Below, piece after piece: positions 1 through 5,389 of a stretch of DNA of 8,355 bases; the first letter of the stretch is position 1, and each line of letters begins with the position of its first letter. The stretch comes from an uncultured Helicobacter sp. (lineage in GTDB: Bacteria > Campylobacterota > Campylobacteria > Campylobacterales > Helicobacteraceae): the NCBI GenBank assembly GCA_944325475.1, contig CALVAF010000041.1, positions 1-8,355 on the forward strand. The letters are read 5' to 3'. Below the pieces are notes generated by a model. The model did not search any database. It worked only from the letters and a program-made list of their open reading frames with translations, and was not told the DNA's origin. The position numbers were made by a program, and so were the translations under genes.

Positions 1-763
1 ATTTCTTTAAACAATCCCCTAAATTTGGCTCTAGCCACTTAATAGGTCCAAGCTTGGATTGGTAAGCCACATCAATACTTGCAAACTCCAAGTCTGCTTT
101 AGGCAACATTTGCTTTAGAATCTCAACATTAGCAAGGATTTCACTTTGGTAGGGGTCACCTTTATCGATATTTTTTTGCGGGAGAGAGTGGGCAGAAAAA
201 ATGAGATGAAACCCCCTAGAATCATCGCTCCCAAGACTTTCTTTAATTCGGCTTAAAATAGCTTTATTATAGCTTAAGTCATCAAAATAATGCTTAATAA
301 AATGCACTTTTGGGCGGTAATTTAAGGAATCAAGGGCTTTTAAAAAATCCTCATAAGAGCTTTGTGTAGTGGTGTAGCTAAAGTGTGGATAGAGGCTAAA
401 AAGCACGATTTCTTCAATCGCCTTGCTTTGGAGTTCCCTAGCTACGGGCTTTGCAAAAGGTGGAGTGTAACGCATCGCATAAGTGTATAAATAACGCCCT
501 TCAAGGCTTTCTAGCCTTTGGCAGAGTTTGAAAGTGTGCCCTACTAGTGGCGATTTTCCACCGATTTTTTGATAATTACTTTTAGCCTCTTCAATCCGTT
601 TATGACTGATGAAATTTGCTAGAATCGAACGAAAAAAATTGTTTTTAAGCGGCAAAATATAAGGGTCATTAAACATATTTTTTAAAAAAATCTCCACTTC
701 GCTTAGGGAATTAGGTCCGCCCATATTCAGAAGAACAATTGCTGTGTTTTGTGTATTTTGCAT
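1..763 (-). CDS. hemH: Ferrochelatase HemH, partial (C-terminus beyond left edge)
   Basis: Ferrochelatase inserts Fe2+ into protoporphyrin IX (or the coproporphyrin equivalent), the last metal step of haem synthesis, in the cytoplasm or at the inner membrane. The minus strand is open from ATG at 763 to the window edge and gives 254 codons of a protein usually about 310-335 residues long. Family signatures in order: LLNMGGP at residues 11-17, GGKSPL about 68-73, LYPHFSYTTTQ about 124-134 (family pattern YPxFSxxTT), FSAHSLP at 189-195 with the metal-site His192, GDPY about 202-205, and YQSKLGPIKWLEP at 234-246. The conserved Glu-containing C-terminal segment lies outside the window. The start is supported by TAAAGG at 771-776, seven nt upstream, which overlaps the stop codon of the preceding peptidase gene, so translation is probably coupled. 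Last visible gene of the gap-csd4-hemH unit. The family call is secure; the protein is truncated only by the window. Confidence 0.95.
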   Translation of the reverse strand, partial: MQNTQNTAIVLLNMGGPNSLSEVEIFLKNMFNDPYILPLKNNFFRSILANFISHKRIEEAKSNYQKIGGKSPLVGHTFKLCQRLESLEGRYLYTYAMRYTPPFAKPVARELQSKAIEEIVLFSLYPHFSYTTTQSSYEDFLKALDSLNYRPKVHFIKHYFDDLSYNKAILSRIKESLGSDDSRGFHLIFSAHSLPQKNIDKGDPYQSEILANVEILKQMLPKADLEFASIDVAYQSKLGPIKWLEPNLGDCLKK

Positions 764-770
764 TCCTTTG

Positions 771-776
771 CCTTTA
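771..776 (-). promoter_or_regulatory. hemH ribosome binding site overlapping csd4 stop
   Basis: On the minus strand TAAAGG ends seven nt before the hemH ATG, and its TAA is the stop codon of the upstream peptidase gene. A second AAAGGA touches the ATG directly and is too close to act as a Shine-Dalgarno site. The arrangement implies that ribosomes ending csd4 help initiate hemH. Confidence 0.6.
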
Positions 777-2093
777 TTTTTGCTTTACATTAATCATTCC
801 GCAGAAATTTTCACCTTCATACACTTCGATTCGGTAAATTTTGCCTGCCTTATCTAACGAAAAGTTTTTATTCATTTCTTTTGAAGTCAAAAATATCTCT
901 TCTTCGCTAGCCACGCCATTTTTGGAATACCCAATGACATTCACCCTTGCCCCTTGATTTTTTTTCACCAAAAACCCCTCTTGAAACTCCAAAGTTTTCC
1001 CAAATTTAACTTTTTTGGTAAGGACTTTGTCAATCTCTATTTCCATATCCTCCAAAGTGCATTGCATAGAAAAATAATCAGGCTTTAAAAGGGTTACTTT
1101 TTGGTGCCCGATATACACTTCATAGCCACCTTTGGTAGCTTTTACCCTCCCTAGTGGGTGGGTGAAGGTAAATTGGTTATCACTTTTAAGCAAGGGAATG
1201 AAGTTAAGTGTGCTTTTGATTCCGCTTAATTCTAACACAATGTTTCCATTGATATTAAGAGTCTGATAATCTTGAAGTTTTTTTTCAACGCTTTTTAAAT
1301 CTAAGGCAAAATCACGCGTGTATTTAATATCTAAAATCCCCATTAAAGCTTCAATAGAGCTAAGCTGATAAAAAGTCTTTAGCGGGAGTTCTTTAATATT
1401 TTTACTAGTTTCTATGGCAAGAGCGGGTTTTAGGTTTGTAATAGCATAGTAAGTAAGCGAGTTTTGCTGCTCTTCATCTTTAAAGCGCGTCTCGGTATTC
1501 CTTATCCCAAAGGTATGGAAATCATAATGGAGTTCTTGATTAAGCTTACTTTCAATTTGCTTGGCGATTTCATCAAGATTCCCAAAAGGAATGTTATCGA
1601 TAGTTTTTTGGTCGATAACATAGGTTTGCCCCCATGCCTTTGGATTAAAGATAGAGTTTTCCCATTTTTGGCGATAAAATCCATGCCCATCATGCAGATT
1701 AATCACAAAATCAACCTTAGAATCCATGATGATTTCTTTGATTCTAGCGACATTATCAAAATCTGGGTCGTCCTCTGCTATATGGGCAAATTTGCGATTC
1801 ATATCCTTATAGATTCCACGTTTAAACGCCAAAATACTATCAGGATTAAGATTAGGCACCACCAGCACATTTCCTTTAAGAATTTCATAAGAATCAATCA
1901 AAATGCTAGGGGCAAAATACCCACCAGGCTCATCACCATGAATCCCACCAATCACAAGCAAAGTCGCCCCATCACTAGAACCTTTGAGTTCATAGAAACT
2001 AAAGGGGGCATTTTTAGTAGAAGTAGCAGCGGCACAAATCGGGGTAAAAACAAGACCAAAGAGCAAAAAAACAAAAACTTTAAAGAGCTTCAC
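774..2093 (-). CDS. csd4: Csd4/Pgp1-like periplasmic peptidoglycan DL-carboxypeptidase (M14 fold)
   Basis: Probable zinc carboxypeptidase that trims peptidoglycan tripeptides to dipeptides in the periplasm. In Helicobacter and Campylobacter this activity (Csd4 and Pgp1) is needed for helical shape. The 439 residues match the family length (about 438 in H. pylori Csd4, from memory). Residues 1-22 look like a signal peptide: MKLFK, a hydrophobic core, then CAAA. The M14 metal site reads H52-x-x-E55 in GGIHGDEPGG and H134 in INLHDG; the likely general base is E228 in ALAIETS. After about residue 255 come the regions expected to form the beta-barrel and Ig-like domains of Csd4. Start is GTG at 2093, chosen because AAGGA lies five nt upstream and a nearby ATG at 2097 is out of frame. 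It sits 15 nt after gap and 10 nt before hemH. Two A8 runs lie in the coding strand. H. pylori Csd4 is reported to have Gln where this protein has His52. The DL-carboxypeptidase call is firm at family level; exact substrate is inferred. Confidence 0.88.
   Translation of the reverse strand: MKLFKVFVFLLFGLVFTPICAAATSTKNAPFSFYELKGSSDGATLLVIGGIHGDEPGGYFAPSILIDSYEILKGNVLVVPNLNPDSILAFKRGIYKDMNRKFAHIAEDDPDFDNVARIKEIIMDSKVDFVINLHDGHGFYRQKWENSIFNPKAWGQTYVIDQKTIDNIPFGNLDEIAKQIESKLNQELHYDFHTFGIRNTETRFKDEEQQNSLTYYAITNLKPALAIETSKNIKELPLKTFYQLSSIEALMGILDIKYTRDFALDLKSVEKKLQDYQTLNINGNIVLELSGIKSTLNFIPLLKSDNQFTFTHPLGRVKATKGGYEVYIGHQKVTLLKPDYFSMQCTLEDMEIEIDKVLTKKVKFGKTLEFQEGFLVKKNQGARVNVIGYSKNGVASEEEIFLTSKEMNKNFSLDKAGKIYRIEVYEGENFCGMINVKQK
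958..965 (-). repeat. A8 homopolymer in csd4 coding strand (codons about 376-379)
   Basis: Eight T on the plus strand give eight A in the coding strand, within V-K-K-N near the C-terminal domain. A one-base slip would frameshift and alter the last approximately 60 residues. Confidence 0.9.
1278..1285 (-). repeat. A8 homopolymer in csd4 coding strand (codons about 270-272)
   Basis: The coding strand reads GAA AAA AAA CTT (E-K-K-L). A one-base slip would remove everything after the catalytic domain. Confidence 0.9.
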
Positions 2094-2098
2094 ACATT

Positions 2099-2103
2099 TC
2101 CTT
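2099..2103 (-). promoter_or_regulatory. csd4 ribosome binding site that fixes the GTG start
   Basis: AAGGA on the minus strand stands five nt before the GTG at 2093. The only nearby ATG (2097) is one nt after the site and in the wrong frame, so GTG is the supported start. The site lies in the 15-nt spacer after gap. Confidence 0.75.
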
Positions 2104-2108
2104 TTTAT

Positions 2109-3116
2109 TTATTTTAAGACAAAACAAGCCATTTCTAAAATGCGGTGGGAGTAGCCCCACTCATTGTCATACCACACCATGATTTTTGCCATATCCTGCA
2201 GAGTAAAAGTCAAATCCAAAGCCACAACGCCACTTAGAGGACAATTTACAAAATCTTGAGAAACTCCACAAGATTCATCAACACCCAAAATTCCATGAAA
2301 ATCCCTTAGCGAGGCTTCTTTAAAAAGCATATTAAGCGATTCTTTTGTGGCAGTTTTTAGAAGATTAACATTCAAATCCACCATCGATACATCAGCCACA
2401 GGCACCCGCACACTATGCCCATGTAACTTACCCTTTATTTGAGGCAAAACCCGATGCAAAGCTTTTGCCGCACCCGTAGTGGTGGGGATAATGTTTAAAC
2501 CCGCTGCCCTTGCACGCCTAAAATCGCCCTTTTTATGAGCTGAATCAATGAGGTTTTGGTCATTTGTGTAACTGTGAATCGTGGTTAAAATCCCATTTTT
2601 CACACCAAAACTTTCATCAAGCAGCTTGATAACAGGAGCTAGGGCATTAGTCGTGCAGCTTGCATTTGAGAGGATTTTCTCACCCTTATAGCTTTGGTGA
2701 TTGACACCCAGCACAAAAGTCTTTGTAGAATCTTTTGCTGGAGCGGAAAAAATAACACGTTTAGCACCCTTTTGCAAATGGCATTCCACAAGCTGACTTT
2801 CTAAAAACAATCCACTTGCTTCAATCACAACATCAGCCCCACAAATATCAATTTCTTTTGGGGTTTTTACACTACTAAAGGGGATTTCTACACCATTAAA
2901 AACAAAACTATTGGTTTTAGGGTTATGCGATTGGAGCGTGATTTTAGGAGTTTGGTGGATTGAATCATGCGCAAAAAGATAAGCAAGCATTTGAGAATGG
3001 GCTAAATCATTAATTCCCACAATCTCTATTTTGTCTTGCATTTCGCATAAAGCCACACGTGTAATACAGCGTCCAATTCTGCCAAATCCATTGATAAAAA
3101 CTTTAATTTTCTCCAT
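2109..3116 (-). CDS. gap: Glyceraldehyde-3-phosphate dehydrogenase, phosphorylating
   Basis: Cytoplasmic enzyme interconverting glyceraldehyde-3-phosphate and 1,3-bisphosphoglycerate. In Campylobacterota, which often lack a full glycolytic route, it probably serves gluconeogenesis as well. The 335 residues are full length. Seen in order: Rossmann motif INGFGRIGR at 8-16; Asp37 in GINDLAH, the position that favours NAD+ over NADP+; SASG-equivalent EASG at 99-102; catalytic NASCTTN with Cys154; His181 in TTIHSYT; PTTTGAAKAL at 211-220; HSVRVPV with the phosphate-binding Arg near 237; VSQDFVNCPLSG around 285-296; and WYDNEWGYS at 315-323. Start ATG at 3116 has only a weak upstream site (GGTGGA), but the Rossmann motif begins right after it and an extended -10 box lies about 40 nt upstream. 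First gene of the gap-csd4-hemH unit, divergent from the BI-1/YccA gene. Some helicobacters carry two gap genes, so paralogy cannot be judged here. Confidence 0.96.
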   Translation of the reverse strand: MEKIKVFINGFGRIGRCITRVALCEMQDKIEIVGINDLAHSQMLAYLFAHDSIHQTPKITLQSHNPKTNSFVFNGVEIPFSSVKTPKEIDICGADVVIEASGLFLESQLVECHLQKGAKRVIFSAPAKDSTKTFVLGVNHQSYKGEKILSNASCTTNALAPVIKLLDESFGVKNGILTTIHSYTNDQNLIDSAHKKGDFRRARAAGLNIIPTTTGAAKALHRVLPQIKGKLHGHSVRVPVADVSMVDLNVNLLKTATKESLNMLFKEASLRDFHGILGVDESCGVSQDFVNCPLSGVVALDLTFTLQDMAKIMVWYDNEWGYSHRILEMACFVLK

Positions 3117-3149
3117 ATTCCACCACTAAACCGCTTTTAAAAATGTGAA

Positions 3150-3158
3150 ATTGTAACA
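3150..3158 (-). promoter_or_regulatory. Probable gap promoter, extended -10
   Basis: The minus strand reads TGTTACAAT: an extended TGn followed by TACAAT, one base from the TATAAT consensus. An AT-rich stretch with A/T runs lies upstream in place of a -35 box, typical of Campylobacterota housekeeping promoters. A start about seven nt downstream would give a leader of roughly 27 nt before the gap ATG. Confidence 0.6.
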
Positions 3159-3203
3159 TAAAAAATCCAAAGAATTGGGATTTATTTTTTTGTAAAATTA
3201 GGT

Positions 3204-3209
3204 TATAAT
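3204..3209 (+). promoter_or_regulatory. Probable promoter of the BI-1/YccA gene, -10 TATAAT
   Basis: A perfect TATAAT, preceded by T-rich sequence (T7 at 3185-3191) rather than a recognisable -35 box. The expected start near 3216 gives a leader of about 28 nt. AAAGGA at 3230-3235, eight nt before the ATG, is a good ribosome binding site. This promoter is divergent from the gap promoter, with about 45 bp between the two -10 boxes. Confidence 0.65.
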
Positions 3210-3243
3210 GCGTTCTCTATTTCAAACATAAAGGAACAAAACC

Positions 3244-3951
3244 ATGTCATTGTATGATAGAAAATCAATGAATAACTACGAGCAGTATGCAGAAAATAGT
3301 TTTGCACAAAACGATATGGCATTAATTAGCTTTGTAAAGCAAACTTATCAGCTTTTTGCCGGTTCGCTTCTAGTAGCAACCATTGGTGCTTATATCGGCA
3401 TTAGCGCACTAGGTGGCGTGGTGGCGCAATATTACATTGGGTTTGTGATTTTAGAGTTTGCCTTGCTTTTTGGGTTATTTTTTACCAAAGCCAAGCCAGA
3501 AATCAACCTATTTATGCTTTTTGCTTTCACTTTTGTAAGCGGATTAACACTCACCCCAATCCTTAGCAGAGTGCTTGGAATGCCCGGTGGAGCGTCTATT
3601 GTAGCACAGGCATTTTTGCTTACAACAGCGATTTTTGGAGTGATGAGTATCTTTGCGCTTCGCACCAAAAAAGACCTCGCAAATATGGGGAAAACATTAT
3701 TTATCGCACTCATTGTTGTTATGATTGGTTCGCTGATTAATCTTTTTTTAGGAAATCCACTTTTGCAAGTGGTTATCGCTGGGGTAGGTGCTATTTTGTT
3801 TAGCATTTACATCGCTTATGACACCCAAAACATCGTTAGAGGGCTTTATGATAGTCCAGTGACTGCAGCAGTGAACCTTTATTTGGATTTCTTGAATCTT
3901 TTTGTCTCCTTGCTTCAAATACTTGGAATCTTCAGTTCTAGCGAAGATTAA
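3244..3951 (+). CDS. BI-1/YccA (TMBIM/UPF0005) family seven-helix inner-membrane protein
   Basis: Member of the Bax-inhibitor-1 family. Characterised relatives are E. coli YccA, which binds and restrains the FtsH protease, and B. subtilis YetJ, a pH-gated calcium leak. Which role applies here is unknown. The 235 residues have a soluble N-terminus of about 33 residues, then seven hydrophobic segments at about 37-57, 64-81, 88-108, 117-138, 150-169, 173-191 and 209-229. The family signature near the end is visible: IAYDTQNIVRG with Asp193 and NLYLDFLNLF with Asp215, matching the paired aspartates of the YetJ sensor. Start ATG has AAAGGA eight nt upstream; an internal Met9 lacks this. As I recall, the H. 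pylori homologue (HP0920) also lies beside gap (HP0921). The thiD2 gene follows after five nt and is probably co-transcribed. Family call firm, physiological role open. Confidence 0.9.
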   Translation: MSLYDRKSMNNYEQYAENSFAQNDMALISFVKQTYQLFAGSLLVATIGAYIGISALGGVVAQYYIGFVILEFALLFGLFFTKAKPEINLFMLFAFTFVSGLTLTPILSRVLGMPGGASIVAQAFLLTTAIFGVMSIFALRTKKDLANMGKTLFIALIVVMIGSLINLFLGNPLLQVVIAGVGAILFSIYIAYDTQNIVRGLYDSPVTAAVNLYLDFLNLFVSLLQILGIFSSSED

Positions 3952-3956
3952 GCATT

Positions 3957-4367
3957 TTGAATCCACTCTCTCATTCTGAGTTAAGAATCCTTGATGCCAA
4001 TCTCAATCGCTTAAGAGAGGGCATTAGGGTTATTGAAGACATTTTACGCTATGGCTTTGATGAAAAAGCCTTAGCCTTAGAGCTAAAAAACCTCCGCCAT
4101 TCTTGCCAATTAAAAAATTTTCAATCCTTGCTTAATTCTAGGGATTCACAAAAAGACGTTTTAAAAACTTCCATTAAACAGGAGCAGAATCGTGAAAATT
4201 TAAAAAGTGTTGTATTAGCAAATTTCAAACGCTCCCAAGAATCTGCTAGGGTTTTAGAAGAGATTTTAAAACTACAAGCTGTGAGTGAAAGTGAGAAATT
4301 TAAAGCCCTTCGCTATTCCCTTTATACCTTAGAAAAAGAAGTTTTTAGTCGCTACTTTAAAGCTTAG
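3957..4367 (+). CDS. thiD2: Stand-alone ThiD2-type protein (HMP-phosphate kinase family)
   Basis: Resembles the domain found alone or fused in front of ThiE (thiamin-phosphate synthase), often misannotated as thiamine-phosphate pyrophosphorylase. The family has been reported as a monofunctional kinase making HMP-PP from HMP-P for thiamin synthesis (ThiD2, from memory). The 136 residues carry the whole domain and no ThiE barrel. Visible signatures: RILDANLNRLREGIRVIEDI at 10-29, LKNLRHS 43-49, SRDSQKDV 61-68, VLANFKRSQESARVLEEIL 86-104 and LRYSLYTLEKE 118-128. The two main motifs align with each other (A14-L30 and A88-L104, then K-x-L-R-x-S), so the protein looks internally duplicated. Start is TTG at 3957: an in-frame TAG at 3939-3941 excludes a longer protein, and no ATG or GTG precedes the first motif. 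No clear Shine-Dalgarno site is seen, so initiation may depend on ribosomes finishing the upstream gene five nt earlier. Converges with the EamA gene. Confidence 0.82.
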   Translation: MNPLSHSELRILDANLNRLREGIRVIEDILRYGFDEKALALELKNLRHSCQLKNFQSLLNSRDSQKDVLKTSIKQEQNRENLKSVVLANFKRSQESARVLEEILKLQAVSESEKFKALRYSLYTLEKEVFSRYFKA

Positions 4368-4374
4368 ATTCTTA

Positions 4375-5271
4375 TTACCTATTTTTTGTTGCTTTCTTGC
4401 CACTTAGCGCAGCTAAAATCCCCCCACAAGCAATCAGCGCCATTCCAGCAATCACCAAACCATGTGGGACTTGGTCGCCTAAAATGATTCCTGCTAAAGT
4501 CGCCATAAAAATCGTCACATAGCTAATCGCCCCAATAATTGGCGGATTCCCCAAGCCATAAGCCTTTGTAAGGTAGATTTGCGCATAAGTAGAAACCACC
4601 CCAAGCCCAAGAATCAAAATCCATTCTCTAAAATTTGGCATAACAAAGGGCGCAAACAAAGAAATCGGGTAGCTCTCATAGGGGACAAACTGCGTTAAAA
4701 GTGGCAGAATCGAGCCAAAAAACATCAAAGAACCAATGATGATTCGAGGGTCATAGCTTTTAGCTAATTCCGCTACAGAAAGATAAGCTAAAGCCGCACC
4801 AACTCCGCTATAAAGCCCTATGGTTAATCCCCAAAGACTAAGATGGACATTTTGGGGATTAGAGATAAGCAAGATTCCACTAAAGCCAATAAAAATAGCA
4901 ATCCAAACTTTTAAAGAAACTTTTTGGTGGATAAAAAGCACACTAAAAAGGGCTAGAAAAATGGGCGATGTATAAGAGAAAGCAAAGGCGATTCCAAGGG
5001 GCATGACAGACATATTATAAAAATACGCCATCATTGCGCTCCCCCCAACAAAGCCACGAAAAATAAGAATAAAAGGCTTACCACCTTGCGCGGTTTTGGG
5101 TGGTTTAAGCATTAAAGCCACTAAAATCCAAATTAATCCAAAAAAATTCCTCGCAAAAGCCACTTCAATTGCAGGCAAACTAGGTGTCAGCACTTTGACA
5201 AACATTCCCATAAAAGTAAAAAGCAATGCAGCAACGAGCATGGCGATAATGGCTTGTTTATTTTGATACAT
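4375..5271 (-). CDS. EamA/DMT-superfamily transporter
   Basis: Inner-membrane drug/metabolite transporter of the ten-helix EamA type. Family members move amino acids, nucleosides, cofactors or other metabolites; the substrate cannot be read from this sequence. The 298 residues comprise two EamA repeats, about 7-137 and 148-288, each of five hydrophobic segments. Typical features: a short N-terminal tail before the first helix, ARNFFG near 40-45, the helix pair with PLGIAFAFSYTSPIFLALFS at 91-110 closed by IHQKVS, and in the second half the matching ISYVTIFMATLAGIILGDQVP at 249-269. A basic C-terminus (GKKATKNR) is cytoplasmic-like. The ATG start is supported by AAAGGA six nt upstream (5277-5282 on the minus strand). 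It is a single gene: it diverges from der and converges on thiD2 with seven nt between stop codons. Nearness to thiD2 is only positional, so a thiamin-precursor role is not supported. Confidence 0.92.
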   Translation of the reverse strand: MYQNKQAIIAMLVAALLFTFMGMFVKVLTPSLPAIEVAFARNFFGLIWILVALMLKPPKTAQGGKPFILIFRGFVGGSAMMAYFYNMSVMPLGIAFAFSYTSPIFLALFSVLFIHQKVSLKVWIAIFIGFSGILLISNPQNVHLSLWGLTIGLYSGVGAALAYLSVAELAKSYDPRIIIGSLMFFGSILPLLTQFVPYESYPISLFAPFVMPNFREWILILGLGVVSTYAQIYLTKAYGLGNPPIIGAISYVTIFMATLAGIILGDQVPHGLVIAGMALIACGGILAALSGKKATKNR

Positions 5272-5304
5272 GGCTATCCTTTGGATTTGGAATTAACTCG
5301 TGGA

Positions 5305-5310
5305 ATCATA
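5305..5310 (-). promoter_or_regulatory. Possible promoter of the EamA gene, -10 TATGAT
   Basis: The minus strand reads TATGAT, one mismatch from consensus, which would start transcription about 27 nt before the ATG. TATAAG a little further upstream is an alternative. No -35 box is evident. Confidence 0.35.
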
Positions 5311-5334
5311 AGATTTTTAGACTTATAGTTTGAT

Positions 5335-5364
5335 TTGACAAAAAGAGGTGCTTAGGGGTAAAAT
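5335..5364 (+). promoter_or_regulatory. Probable der promoter, TTGACA-N18-TAAAAT
   Basis: A perfect TTGACA (5335-5340) is followed after 18 nt by TAAAAT (5359-5364). Expected start near 5371 gives a leader of about 19 nt. A recognisable -35 box is uncommon in Campylobacterota, so the match could be partly fortuitous, but its position is right for the ATG at 5390. Confidence 0.55.
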
Positions 5365-5378
5365 TTGCTTTTTAAAAC

Positions 5379-5385
5379 AAAGGGA
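5379..5385 (+). promoter_or_regulatory. der ribosome binding site that decides the start
   Basis: AAAGGGA ends four nt before ATG 5390. An in-frame GTG at 5348 would add 14 residues but would lie upstream of the predicted transcription start and has no comparable site, so the shorter protein is preferred. Confidence 0.75.
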
Positions 5386-5389
5386 ATTT

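Noticed and set aside
2095..2097. ATG near the csd4 start
   Set aside because: It is out of frame with the signal peptide; GTG 2093 is in frame and correctly spaced from AAGGA.
1464..2117. Plus-strand open frame of 217 codons
   Set aside because: It lies antisense to the 5' half of the csd4-like gene, which has clear motifs, and has no recognisable domain of its own.
3432..3806. Minus-strand open frame of 124 codons
   Set aside because: Antisense shadow of the BI-1/YccA membrane protein, whose hydrophobic codons open the reverse frame.
5348..5389. Longer der start at GTG 5348
   Set aside because: ATG 5390 has AAAGGGA just upstream and the Der sequence conventionally begins close to the P-loop; the GTG would lie before the predicted transcription start.
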